From Anaerolineaceae bacterium (GTDB lineage: Bacteria > Chloroflexota > Anaerolineae > Anaerolineales > Anaerolineaceae), in contig JAENYZ010000001.1 of the NCBI GenBank assembly GCA_016841525.1, forward strand, positions 744,001 to 808,000: a DNA stretch of 64,000 nt. The letters run 5' to 3'. Below, one piece after another: positions 1-8,643 of this stretch; within the stretch, counting starts at the first letter, position 1; each line of letters opens with the position of its first letter. Made by a program: the position numbers and the translations under genes. A model generated the notes under the pieces. That model made no database searches. It was not told where the DNA came from and was given only the letters and a program-made list of their open reading frames with translations.

Positions 1-558
1 CAAAACATCATAGCCAAGGTTGAAATATTGGAACTCCTTACCAAGCGGAGCGGTTGGATGCGCCTGGGCAAGTGAACGGGTCGCCTCTTCTAAGGTGCTG
101 TTGGCGCTCAACATCACGCTGTAACCCGACTCAGATAATCCACTGGTATGGTGGAGTAAATGATTTATTGTTATTTTGGCTGAATAGGATTGATCTGCGA
201 CCTCAAACCAAGGAATAAACTGCTGAACAGGAGCATTCAACTTAATTTTGCCCTGTTCAGCAAGTTGGGCGATAATCAAGGCTGTAAACGACTTGCTCTG
301 CGAACCAATGAACATCTGGGTTTGGGGCGTCATGCCGCGTTTGCCGGCAGTGCCATACCCGTTGAGATACACAACCTCATCCCCTTCAATTACCGCCACA
401 GCCACGCCTGGCAGTCCGTGTTTATCCATCTGAGCAGTGATAGCGGCGTCCAGAACTTCGGAATCAAAGGGATTGGCAGGCATTGGTTCTGCCAATGTTA
501 GTGTAATTGGACCAGCGAAAAATATAATTAAGAACAGAGTAGTCAACAGTTTTTTCAT
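1..558 (-). CDS. exported serine hydrolase, class C beta-lactamase/PBP-like (partial)
   Basis: This is the N-terminal 186 residues of a protein that continues beyond the left edge. It begins with a signal peptide (residues 1-23, KK followed by a hydrophobic stretch and LTLA). It carries the SxxK catalytic motif of the beta-lactamase/PBP4* family (S86-Q-S-K89, the nucleophile and general base) and the YxN motif (Y178-F-N180). Between them is the conserved HLLHHTSGL sequence of this family. Such proteins hydrolyse peptides, esters or beta-lactams outside the cytoplasm, and the exact substrate cannot be told from sequence. The start was chosen because the signal peptide begins there; about 840 bases without a gene lie upstream. 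Family is confident, function is open. Confidence 0.85.
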   Translation of the reverse strand, partial: MKKLLTTLFLIIFFAGPITLTLAEPMPANPFDSEVLDAAITAQMDKHGLPGVAVAVIEGDEVVYLNGYGTAGKRGMTPQTQMFIGSQSKSFTALIIAQLAEQGKIKLNAPVQQFIPWFEVADQSYSAKITINHLLHHTSGLSESGYSVMLSANSTLEEATRSLAQAHPTAPLGKEFQYFNLGYDVL

Positions 559-1395
559 TATTTATCATCCTCAAATTGATTTATTCTCCCATGCTTAGGG
601 GCAAGGAAGATGTCGCTATAATAATTAGGAGCAATAAAATTGCATTACATAGTAAACAAAAAATAATGAAACCAAAACTTCTATTTTGTTTTGTGATCAA
701 TTTTCAAATCCAAGTTCCTGTGGTTAGGCAAATTCCTGCGTGTGACTTTCTAAACCAGCAAATAACTAAACCTCAAAATCCTTACCACCTTAGAATTATC
801 AAAGACAAATTTTTGACCGGATCGGCTGGCGGGGTTTAGTAGACGGACAACCAAACTTCATTTGAGATTTAGGATAAAAAGTTCCTTTTTGAAAAACTAT
901 AAAGAGGATGACTTCATCTTGAATCCCACCGCACAATAAAGGCATATTTTTATTTCTATCCTGAAAATTGTAACAAGATGTTTGTTTTAAGGTGAATAAA
1001 ATAATAACAATATCTCATTAAAGGGAATTTAGCAATGTAATTGAGGATTCTCTCCAGAAATGGAAAAATTAGAAATAAAAATTTGTGAGATTCTGGCTGA
1101 TCCTTCCTGATAGAGGAATTTCAACAAAATACCTTACACATAACTTATATCTTCATTTTTTCAGCAGTCATAAATAAGTTGCGTATCTTTAACTGAGTCA
1201 ATGCCCGGCTGATTAATCGACATCACTGAAATCACTTCAATTGGTAAACAACTGCAGATCCTACTTTTAACCTCGATATCGAAGAAAGGATTAAAAGATT
1301 GGAAGAATTCCCAAAATATTTCATAAATATCTAATGTTTAATGTTCGCTCTCGTTTAGGATTCCGGAAATATCTTTTACATCAATTCCAACTTGA
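559..1395. other. AT-rich intergenic stretch, nothing recognised
   Basis: About 840 bases upstream of the serine hydrolase. Open frames here (for example 576-839 on the plus strand) have no recognisable motif and no ribosome binding site. No RNA gene, repeat or transposon remnant was recognised. It ends where the first comM fragment begins. Confidence 0.5.
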
Positions 1396-1857
1396 AGGGG
1401 TCCAGCAGCATTTACGCCAGGAATATCTTTAGGATAGCCTCCAAGCCTGCCACGATAGCAAATGTCTGGCTCAACTTCAGCACCCGGTGATAGGCCCGGG
1501 CCGTCAACTGAAACTGCCGCATGGCGGTTATCATCATCACCTGGCTAGCGTCATCCAGTGCACTGTATTTACGAATTTGTCTTGGTCGCATTTCTGCATT
1601 ACTGGCGATATCCATGCCCTCAAACCGCATGCGCTGGCGTTCCCGGGCTACCTCCACTCTTGCCCGTACTTCCGCTGAGGATTCCCCCTGTCGCATATCC
1701 CGCAGCTTCTGGTATTCCACCCTCGGCACCTGCATGTGAATATCAATCCGGTCCATCAGGGGTCCCGAAATTCGCTTTTGGTACCTGGTCACCGATGATG
1801 ATGAACAGGTGCCGGGTCCCCAAAGTACCCACAGGGGCAGTCGTGTAGCTCAATATT
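1396..1857 (-). pseudogene. comM/yifB 3'-end fragment, copy 1
   Basis: This is a decayed copy of the last third of the full comM gene at 26767-28287, in the same orientation. The translation keeps TRYQKRISGPLMDRIDIHMQ, the VEYQKLRDM and RQIRKY stretches, and the LTARAYHRVLKLS motif of the Mg-chelatase C-terminal domain. Its last 20 or so codons are scrambled (1396-1450), and a small deletion near 1800 shifts the frame between DPA and the TRYQKR segment. On the 5' side comM similarity stops at about 1840, at the CPCGYFGDP region. It is followed by a short sequence (1841-1857) also found beside copies 2 and 7. Without the AAA domain it cannot be a working ComM. Confidence 0.9.
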
Positions 1858-2288
1858 AGGGCAAATACCCTAAAATTAAGAAGATATATTGTAATGACCT
1901 CAAATGAATTATCGATCGATAAATAAGGATTTCTTAATTGGGACATTTTTTGACTAAAATTTCCTCAACTTTAAATTCAACATCACAATAAAAATTTCAC
2001 ATGAACAATTGATTACTCATCTAAAAGACAATTGATTTTCAAATACAAGGAAGTAACAGATGGGACAAGAAAATCTTTTCTCGTATTCGCAAGATGACTT
2101 GTGGAAACTGCCTGATATAGTTCGTCTCCTAATTTTTATTCTCAAACAACATATATTGAGGTTGCTATTATCCTGATTTTTGGTTATATCTGTTTTGATT
2201 TTAATTTTCTTTTGTGCAACGAGGAATTACATGGCTCAACTCAAAGCGTAGAGGCCGTTTAGATAAAAAACACCTGCCAATCAGTAAG

Positions 2289-3080
2289 TTATACTAATTT
2301 AATTTGTTCCAATAACCAATCTTCCAATTCTGGAATATCATCAAGAAGCCTAATTGCTGATACAATCGGCCACCATCGATCAATCTGATCTTGTCCGTTT
2401 TGATTCAATTGGAAATAGCGATCTAAATAAACTTCCCTAAAACGATCAACTGTCTTTTTCAATGATGGGTACATTCGCGAAGCCCCAACCAATATCAGCT
2501 TCGATCTTGCAATATCTTCCAATGGATTTCCAATATGGGAATTGTTCCAGTCGATGACGATTGGTCCTTTTGGGCTTAACAATACATTTAACGGATGAAA
2601 ATCTCCATGACAAATTTGATTGCCTTCTGAGATTTCTTTGATCTCATTAACAAGTGCTTTCTTGAGTTCATCTGATAGAGAATCAATTCTCTCAAGGAGG
2701 TCAGGAAAAAAATCTCTCTGGTGTTGCATCTGCACTTCAACAGTTGTACAAGAATGGATCTGAAAATGAACTTCTGCAAATATTGTTGCTAATTCATTGA
2801 CACGCGGTTCATCATTCTCAGTTAGTGATATCAGTTCATCTAGCAGAGACTTTCCTTCGATTCTCTCATAGACTTGCCCTAAACTATCTTCAATTTCTAA
2901 AAGTTTACCTATTTTAGGAACAGGCAAACCGGCATTATAAAAACTCTTCTCTTTTTCTCCTAATTGCACTACAAATTCTCTTGGAAACTCTGAACCGTAC
3001 ACCTTCAGAATTTGATCTTCACCCCATTTGAACAAATTTCCCGTACCATATATCGGTGCACCCAGATCTTTAATTCTCAT
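2289..3080 (-). CDS. phosphotransferase, aminoglycoside phosphotransferase/choline kinase family
   Basis: This 263-residue kinase-fold protein matches the APH family in length and motifs. The catalytic loop is H158-G-D160-F-H-P-L-N165, where Asp is the base and Asn binds metal, followed by the metal-binding I-D177-W. An N-terminal lobe (residues 10-75) carries the usual KVYGSE strand and YERIEGKSL. The family phosphorylates hydroxyls of aminoglycosides, choline, homoserine or other small molecules; the substrate here is unknown. An AAGGTGAT ribosome site precedes the ATG. The gene stands alone between comM fragments 1 and 2, so it looks like one cargo unit of that region. Its AT-rich codon use differs by eye from the neighbouring metabolic operon, which fits separate acquisition. 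Confidence 0.85.
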   Translation of the reverse strand: MRIKDLGAPIYGTGNLFKWGEDQILKVYGSEFPREFVVQLGEKEKSFYNAGLPVPKIGKLLEIEDSLGQVYERIEGKSLLDELISLTENDEPRVNELATIFAEVHFQIHSCTTVEVQMQHQRDFFPDLLERIDSLSDELKKALVNEIKEISEGNQICHGDFHPLNVLLSPKGPIVIDWNNSHIGNPLEDIARSKLILVGASRMYPSLKKTVDRFREVYLDRYFQLNQNGQDQIDRWWPIVSAIRLLDDIPELEDWLLEQIKLV

Positions 3081-3291
3081 ATTATCACCTTAATCAAATT
3101 CTTAAAATTTAATAATAATTATACAACAATTCATTATCCTGATTTGGTAGATTATAATTCAGACAACTTCAATCCGAAACATCTCCCTGTATTTTGAGTT
3201 TACGGGGCACCCACAATAACTGCATAATCAATCTTTATGTTTATAACAAAGTAGTAGCATACTTTTCAAATTAGTCTTTTGAGAATAAGTA

Positions 3292-3384
3292 ATCCTCAGT
3301 TCTCGCCGGTCTATATTACCCCTGGAGAGAAGCGGAGAGAGGCCTGGCCTTGCGAGGGGTTTAATAGCTAGGTTTCCATCAAAC
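3292..3384. repeat. comM downstream-flank repeat, copy beside fragment 2
   Basis: The sequence around CAGTTCTCGCCGGTCT, then a GCGGAGAG-containing stretch and GGGGTTT, is a recognisable copy of the region directly downstream of the intact comM (26677-26766). Both lie immediately 3' of the comM coding end. Duplication therefore took in the flank as well as the gene end. Shorter traces of the TTCTCGCCGG core lie just beyond fragment 3 (near 18270) and fragment 7 (near 23541). Confidence 0.75.
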
Positions 3385-3880
3385 TTACATCAAAATCAGC
3401 TTCAGCCGGTACTACAGCGCTTCCGCCAGGTGAGCCTGGGTGATCGCTTCCGACCCTGCTAAATCTACAATCGTGCGGCTCAACTTCAGCACCCGGTGAT
3501 AGGCTCGCGCGGTCAGCTGCAGCTGGCGCATGGCCGTCTTCATCAGCGCCTGGCAGGGCTCATCCAACGCGCAGTACTTCCGAATTTGTGCTGGCCTCAT
3601 ATCCGCGTTACTAGCAATATCGGTACCCTCAAAACGCTTTCGTTGATGTTCCCGAGCAGCTTACACCCGTTGACGCACCTCAGCTGATGTCTCGCCCGGC
3701 CGCATATCCCGCAGCTTCTGGTATTCCACCCGGGGTACCTGCATGTGGATGTCGATCCTATCCATTAATGGACCAGAGATGCGTTTCTGGTAGCGGGTGA
3801 CCGATGATGAGGAGCAGGTGCAGGGTCTGCCCGGGTCGCCGTAGTAGCCGCACGGCCAGGGGTGTAGTCCAGTACAGTAG
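3385..3880 (-). pseudogene. comM/yifB 3'-end fragment, copy 2
   Basis: This is a nearly full-length copy of the comM 3' third, ending with a TAA at the same place as the intact gene (3385-3387). Two in-frame stops disrupt it: a Gln codon became TAG near 3414, and a Glu codon became TAA near 3663. Conserved stretches include CGYYGDP, CTCSSSSVTRYQKRISGPL, VEYQKLRDMR and LQLTARAYHRVLKLSRT. Similarity to comM stops at about 3860. The next bases (3861-3880) match the arms beside copies 1 and 7, giving a reading YCTGLHPWPCGYYGDP where the intact protein has AAMNPCPCGYFGDP. Confidence 0.93.
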
Positions 3881-3891
3881 CGCTTTAAAAT

Positions 3892-3922
3892 ACACAATCC
3901 GGGGGCTTCTCCCGGATTGTGT
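3892..3922 (-). terminator. probable terminator of the catabolic operon
   Basis: A perfect 12-bp inverted repeat (ACACAATCCGGG / CCCGGATTGTGT) with a 7-base loop lies about 85 bases downstream of the last gene of the minus-strand operon (stop at 4008). On the minus strand the stem is followed by ATTTT, a weak T-run. It also separates the operon from the conserved arm of comM fragment 2. Confidence 0.65.
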
Positions 3923-4007
3923 TAATGATTGTAATGCACTATGGTTAATATTTTTTTGACTGATTCATACCGATAGGAATTTCTAAAACCTTCTTTCGTG
4001 TTGTTGC

Positions 4008-4364
4008 CTAGCCTATCGGTTCAAATTTCAGGCCAAAAACATCTTCTCCAGCTTGCACTCTGACTGATTCCCAGCTTGGACGTACCTCCATACCCAACTT
4101 AAGCTCATCAATTGAATCGGCCTTTATCTGTCCCATAGCCTTGATCTTATTCTCAAACTCGGCTACGCCAATGATCAAGAATCGCTGGTCAAAACCCCAC
4201 GGCAGGTTATAGATGGATGTGTAGGTTAGGAGCTTGGCGTTTCCCTGGGGTTTGATCTTCTCAAACTCTCGGTTTTTACATTCCAGGCAGCGATCATGGA
4301 AAGGGTAATGAATCCGGCCGCACTTCTTACATTTGAATGCTGTAATGGCTATTTCATTTTTCAT
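4008..4364 (-). CDS. DUF35 zinc-ribbon/OB-fold protein, partner of the thiolase-like protein
   Basis: This 118-residue protein has an N-terminal zinc ribbon of two Cys pairs (CKKCG at about 12-16 and CLEC at about 27-30) followed by a small OB-fold, the architecture of DUF35. Such proteins bind acyl-CoA and form heteromeric complexes with thiolase-superfamily partners, for example BbsA with BbsB or ChsH2 with Ltp2. Its start overlaps the stop of the thiolase gene as ATGA (4361-4364), so the two are translationally coupled. That supports a complex. It is the last gene of the operon and is followed by a hairpin terminator. The family is clear; the substrate is not. Confidence 0.92.
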   Translation of the reverse strand: MKNEIAITAFKCKKCGRIHYPFHDRCLECKNREFEKIKPQGNAKLLTYTSIYNLPWGFDQRFLIIGVAEFENKIKAMGQIKADSIDELKLGMEVRPSWESVRVQAGEDVFGLKFEPIG

Positions 4365-5554
4365 GGCTCTGTCCTCTTCAGTACGAAGGAAACGACGTTG
4401 TTTCCGAACCCGCCAAAGTTTATGGTGAAACCATGTTTCGCGTTCTTTACTTGGCGGTCTTTTGGTAACTCATGCCTCAGTTGAAAGGTGATATCCACTA
4501 TTTGAGCAACGCCGGTCGCGCCGACTGGATGGCCTCGCGACTTCAAGCCGCCAGAGACATTGATCGGGAGTTGCCCCCCAAGGCGGGTTTTGCCGGCAGC
4601 AGCTGCTTTTCCGCCCTCACCTTTTTTAAAGAAGCCGATATGTTCACTCTCTGCAATTTCCAGGATTGTAAAGGCATCATGCAATTCGGCGACATCAATG
4701 TCTTTCGGTTTGAGCTTGGCCATATCAAATGCCTGTTGCGCAGCCAAAGTGACCGCTTTTAGATCAGTCGGGTCATCGCGCTCCTGGAGGGTGTGGGTAT
4801 CAGTGGCTTGCCCAAAACCAGCAATTAAAACAGGCGGTTTATTTTGCAGTTTTTTAGCCATATCCAGCGGACAGAGAATGACCGCTGCCGCTCCATCACT
4901 AACCGGGCAAAGATCGTAAAGATGCAGCGGTGTAGCCGCAACGGGATTGTTAACAACGGCATGCGGGCTGTCAAAAATTCCCTCACGATCTAATAACATC
5001 TCAACGTGAGCATAAGGGTTCAACGCGCCCATCTCCTGGTTCTTCATTGCGACAGCGAGGAGGTGTTCCCGTGTTACGCCATATTTCTCCATGTACAACT
5101 GCGTGAACATGCCTGCCATGCCGGGCAGGGTGATGCCGTATGGATATTCAACCTCTGGGTGGGTCATGGTGGCAACGAAATCAGTGGCTCTCCAGCCTGT
5201 GATTTCGCGCATTTTCTCGCCACCTGCAACCAGCACGTAATCGTAATAACCGGAAGCTACAGCCAGGAGGCCATTTTTCACTGCCGATCCGCCAGATGCT
5301 GGCCCGTTTTCGACAACATCAGCGGCAGCAGGCAGCAGGCTGAGCCGGTCCACCAGCGAACTGGCAATAGATGTCTGGTGCTGGATGATACCAGCGCCCA
5401 TATTCCCAACATAAACGGCGTCGACAGTTTTGTCTCCCATACCAGCATCATCAAGGGCATTAAGTGATGCATAGGCAAGCATGTCCAATAAACTGTCTTC
5501 GTCGCGTCGACCGAAAGGGATCATGCCAACCCCAATGATTGCAACATCTCTCAT
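4361..5554 (-). CDS. thiolase-superfamily protein (SCP2/Ltp2-like) lacking the nucleophilic Cys
   Basis: The protein is 397 residues, normal for a thiolase. It has the N-terminal MRDVAIIGVGMIPFG, the HDAF motif (H292) and the C-terminal GHPVGATG (H342). The position that normally holds the nucleophile in the CASG motif reads N83-G-P85-A-S-G-G-S, so Cys is replaced by Pro. The codon is clearly CCA. The C-terminal NFGGFG also lacks Cys. Ltp2-type aldolases, which pair with DUF35 proteins and cleave C-C bonds by retro-aldol chemistry, likewise lack this Cys. A CoA-linked aldolase, or a degenerate acyl-binding role, is therefore likelier than true thiolysis (inference). A strong AGGTAGGTG site precedes the ATG, and the DUF35 gene overlaps its 3' end. 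Confidence 0.88.
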   Translation of the reverse strand: MRDVAIIGVGMIPFGRRDEDSLLDMLAYASLNALDDAGMGDKTVDAVYVGNMGAGIIQHQTSIASSLVDRLSLLPAAADVVENGPASGGSAVKNGLLAVASGYYDYVLVAGGEKMREITGWRATDFVATMTHPEVEYPYGITLPGMAGMFTQLYMEKYGVTREHLLAVAMKNQEMGALNPYAHVEMLLDREGIFDSPHAVVNNPVAATPLHLYDLCPVSDGAAAVILCPLDMAKKLQNKPPVLIAGFGQATDTHTLQERDDPTDLKAVTLAAQQAFDMAKLKPKDIDVAELHDAFTILEIAESEHIGFFKKGEGGKAAAAGKTRLGGQLPINVSGGLKSRGHPVGATGVAQIVDITFQLRHELPKDRQVKNAKHGFTINFGGFGNNVVSFVLKRTEP

Positions 5555-5558
5555 CTTT

Positions 5559-6248
5559 TCACCTACCTTTCAAACCTGCAATACGCTCACGAATGGCTTT
5601 CTCGTCAGCATGTAAAATCTCTTTTTTGGCCTGATCGAGCAAGTCTTTCGGAACTGGGCGATCACCCACGACCAGGCGGGGTTTGGCAGCAAAATAGAGA
5701 TCTCGCGTCAGGCGATACGATTCGACTCCGCCCAATTCGTGTGAGATCTTGGTTTTTTCAAGTGGATATTCAATCATCCAGCGCCGGAATCCGATTGGGC
5801 TTTCAGCCACGATCAAGACCTCTTCTTGCCCCAAATACTCAATGTGATATTCCATCTTGGCGGCAAACAGGTGCGAGCCAATGCGCAACCCACGGTCAAT
5901 TGCCAGGGTATGATAACTGATGCCCACTTTCTCAGTCTCCATCCGGCCATTGACAATACCGACCAGATAGCCGTCTACCTGTCCCACCAGACAATAGGCA
6001 CTCTTTACCCGATATCGGTAATATGCCAGTAATTCACCGTAAAGCCTCGCACTGACAACGTCATAATAATCCCGTTCGATAAACAAACAGGGGTGAACTG
6101 TTTTCAGAATGGCGGGTACATCCTCTCGCTTTGCCTGGCGAACCACCATTTTTTTACCGTTCGCCAGGGTGATGACTTTTGGCGGATAGGGCGGCATTGG
6201 ATATTGAATCGGACGTAAGACTGCTTCAAGTTCTACATCTACTGCCAT
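5559..6248 (-). CDS. GNAT-family N-acetyltransferase-like protein
   Basis: This 229-residue protein has a central GNAT-like fold: VRQAKREDVPAILK (strand 1/helix 1), then YCLVGQVDGYLVGIVNGRM (strands 2-4), then LAIDRGLRIGSHLFAAKME, which corresponds to the acetyl-CoA pyrophosphate loop (R/Q-x-x-G-x-G/A: RGLRIGS). Both termini extend beyond a minimal GNAT domain. The acceptor is unknown. An AAGGAG site precedes the start. Its stop is 4 bases from the thiolase start and it lies 50 bases after the cyclase gene, so it is part of the catabolic operon. It may acylate or deacylate a CoA-linked intermediate (inference only). Confidence 0.75.
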   Translation of the reverse strand: MAVDVELEAVLRPIQYPMPPYPPKVITLANGKKMVVRQAKREDVPAILKTVHPCLFIERDYYDVVSARLYGELLAYYRYRVKSAYCLVGQVDGYLVGIVNGRMETEKVGISYHTLAIDRGLRIGSHLFAAKMEYHIEYLGQEEVLIVAESPIGFRRWMIEYPLEKTKISHELGGVESYRLTRDLYFAAKPRLVVGDRPVPKDLLDQAKKEILHADEKAIRERIAGLKGR

Positions 6249-6298
6249 ATTTTTTCTCCTTTATTGGTTATTCTGATTAGCAACTATTTCACTCCGTA

Positions 6299-7192
6299 TT
6301 AATACCCAGCCATGTTTTCTTTGCTGAGTTTATTCAAGCTCTCAACATGCTCCGGATTGTAGCAATCACCAAAGCGAGTTTTGGGCATTGATTCTTTCCT
6401 CTTCAACAATTCTTCGTACTCATCATCTTCCACCATGGCAACACAACGTCCAATACTGGCTTCGCCATCAACAAAACGCCACGGGAAGAAGCCTACCGTC
6501 AAACGGCGGTTAAGAACGAGGTCAATGTCGCCGCCGAGGCATTCTGCGTGCAGAATGACCCAGGGATCAGGGAACATTTCCAGGTGCATCAACTGGTACT
6601 TGCTGTCATCAAAGAACTGTTTCAACTTCTTGCCAAATTTCTTTTCGAAGACAAATTCAGCCTGCTTGGCCTGGCGGGGCATCCAGTCGCGGATAATGGT
6701 ATTCATAGGATGGTCGGCAGAACCGCAGTCCACGCCAATCCAGCGCAGTTTCATTTTCTTGGCCCATTCCGCAAATTCGCGGTCGGGACCGGGGTGCTGT
6801 ACCATGTAGCGCACTTCATCGCCTGTTGGGTGATCCCAGCCAAAATGGTGATAACCGGTGTGAATAATGAGGATGTCTCCTTCTTTTACCTCAACGCGGT
6901 CTGTGACCATTTTGCTAGTATACACATCATAATCACCAGCCGCATCACTCAAGTCAACGATTGCCGCTTTATGCACCAAGTAATCCATTGACAGGGAAGC
7001 AATGTCCACACCAGGAGTGTAGAAATGGCATTGGCCATCCAAATGGGTACCCAAATGGTTTGAGTGAGTCACAATTTGACCATTGGCGCCATTGGGGGCT
7101 AAGCGCTTGAAATACTTCACCTGCAGAGGTTCATAGGTGGGCCAGGGGGGGGTGCCGATACCGAGAGGTATAGTCAAATCAATAAATTTCAT
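6299..7192 (-). CDS. cyclase family protein (metal-dependent, kynurenine formamidase-like)
   Basis: This 297-residue protein carries the signature H46-L-G-T-H50-L-D52-G-Q-C-H56-F of the PF04199 family, in which the His and Asp residues bind catalytic metal. The family contains kynurenine formamidase, isatin hydrolase and related enzymes that hydrolyse amide or lactam bonds, often after ring hydroxylation. The ends are somewhat longer than in kynurenine formamidase. Its place behind a molybdenum hydroxylase and FdrA/DUF1116 genes suggests that it opens the ring, or cleaves an amide, of the compound handled by this operon (inference). An AAGGAGAAAGCT site precedes the ATG. Confidence 0.88.
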   Translation of the reverse strand: MKFIDLTIPLGIGTPPWPTYEPLQVKYFKRLAPNGANGQIVTHSNHLGTHLDGQCHFYTPGVDIASLSMDYLVHKAAIVDLSDAAGDYDVYTSKMVTDRVEVKEGDILIIHTGYHHFGWDHPTGDEVRYMVQHPGPDREFAEWAKKMKLRWIGVDCGSADHPMNTIIRDWMPRQAKQAEFVFEKKFGKKLKQFFDDSKYQLMHLEMFPDPWVILHAECLGGDIDLVLNRRLTVGFFPWRFVDGEASIGRCVAMVEDDEYEELLKRKESMPKTRFGDCYNPEHVESLNKLSKENMAGY

Positions 7193-7231
7193 AGCTTTCT
7201 CCTTAAAAGGTTTTTAAAAATCAGTTTAGTT

Positions 7232-8641
7232 TTAGAAATACTTTTTCTGAAATGCTTCAAAAGCATCCGCAAAGCATTTTTCAGGGGCACGCAAAATGCC
7301 TGCCCCAATACCACCAACGCCTGGGTCTTTGTGGGAAATGCCGGTATTTAATTTCGGCAGAATTCCTGTTTCCATTACTCTACGCACGTCAATACCCAAC
7401 GGGGTACCGCGGTAGTTGAGCACTGGAATGGTAAAGCCCTCATGCTCCGAGAAATTGATCTCATACATTTCCAGCGTGGCGCTCACTGCCATATCCGGCG
7501 TACCGCCCACGAACTGGGTGATCGCAGGTGCAGCTGCCATGGCAAAACCGCCATACCCAGCTGTTTCAGTGACCGTGCTGTCGCCAATATCCAGGTTAGC
7601 ATCGGCTGCCGAGAATCCCGGGAAATACAAACCTTCCACTTCACCGGCTGGCGCAATAAACCAGCGATCCGGCATACTGGACAGGCGAATGCCGAAATCC
7701 GTGCCATTGCGTGCCATCACTGTCAAAATGCTGGAACCTTCCACGCCTTCAGCCGGTTCCAGGGCTGCCTTGCCAGCAGGCATGGATAGATTCAGGAAGA
7801 AATGATCATTTTTGTCAATAAACTCTATCACCTTTGCTAAGACTTCATTGTCTTGATTAGTACGCGCCAGTGCAGGGCCAATCGCCCGTAAGAACAGGGA
7901 AGTACCTGCCCGGTTGCGGTTGTGGCCTTCATCTCCCATATGCAATGCCTGGGCGATCAACGCCTTCAAGTCAATCCCTTCAGGCATCGATTGCAGCGCC
8001 CGCTTCAAGACAGGGTAAAGCACATCTTCCATCCACTTCAACCGTTCATATACATCTGGCCCCATGCCGCCATAGCGCAGCACCTTGCCGAGGCCTTCAT
8101 TCTGCGTGCAGTATGCCTTGTTGCCGTACGTCTTATTCTCAACGATAAATACCGGCATACTGGGCGAAACAATGCCCGCCATTGGGCCTACCGTTTGATG
8201 ATGATGGCAGGGAGAGAACTCAATTTCGCCGCCAGCAGCCATTTTTTCTGCCGCTTCTTCGTTTCCGGCAATGCCTTCATATACCAGTGCGCCCATCACG
8301 GCACCCTTCATCGGGCCGCACATACGCTCCCAGGTGATCGGCGGGCCAGCATGCAGGATCATCCGATCATGCATCCCGGGAATGACATTCTTCGCCACAC
8401 CCATATCCACCAGGGTGGGTCGTGCCTGCTTGATGCGCTTCACAACTTCTTCGTTGGCTTCGTCAATATTGATTCCCGACTTGGTGATCCGTAAATGCTT
8501 CACACCTTCCTTAGGTGGCTGCCAATCTAACTGAAACGTGGGAACACCCTGGTCTTTGACAGCCTGGGCCATACTTTCCAGTCCAACATTAACCACTGCC
8601 AGCGGTTTTCCAAAAACGTCGTTAATTTTGCCTTTTTTCAT
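7232..8641 (-). CDS. DUF1116 protein (YlbE/AllG-like, FdrA partner)
   Basis: About 469 residues starting MKKGKINDVFGKPLAVVNVG. It belongs to the DUF1116 family by its AGPPITWERMCGPMKGA, FSPCHHH and GTSLFLRAIGPALAR segments. In E. coli the homologue YlbE (AllG) works with FdrA (AllF) and the DUF2877 protein (AllH) in oxamate carbamoyltransferase activity. A DUF2877 gene is present here at 17263-18162. The start at 8641 was preferred over a GTG, TTG or ATG 66 bases upstream. It has a GAAGGCGG ribosome site and begins two bases after the fdrA stop, whereas the longer form would overlap fdrA by 64 bases. Cytoplasmic; probably in a complex with FdrA. Confidence 0.88.
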   Translation of the reverse strand: MKKGKINDVFGKPLAVVNVGLESMAQAVKDQGVPTFQLDWQPPKEGVKHLRITKSGINIDEANEEVVKRIKQARPTLVDMGVAKNVIPGMHDRMILHAGPPITWERMCGPMKGAVMGALVYEGIAGNEEAAEKMAAGGEIEFSPCHHHQTVGPMAGIVSPSMPVFIVENKTYGNKAYCTQNEGLGKVLRYGGMGPDVYERLKWMEDVLYPVLKRALQSMPEGIDLKALIAQALHMGDEGHNRNRAGTSLFLRAIGPALARTNQDNEVLAKVIEFIDKNDHFFLNLSMPAGKAALEPAEGVEGSSILTVMARNGTDFGIRLSSMPDRWFIAPAGEVEGLYFPGFSAADANLDIGDSTVTETAGYGGFAMAAAPAITQFVGGTPDMAVSATLEMYEINFSEHEGFTIPVLNYRGTPLGIDVRRVMETGILPKLNTGISHKDPGVGGIGAGILRAPEKCFADAFEAFQKKYF

Positions 8642-8643
8642 GG

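Noticed and set aside
1412-1792. A separate small protein with a Mg-chelatase C-terminal domain
   Set aside because: It is a frameshifted 3' piece of comM with no ribosome site and no AAA domain. Six more such pieces lie in the window, so it is a fragment, not a gene.
5006-5467. A 153-codon plus-strand frame inside the thiolase gene
   Set aside because: It is antisense to a clear thiolase-family gene and has no motif of its own.
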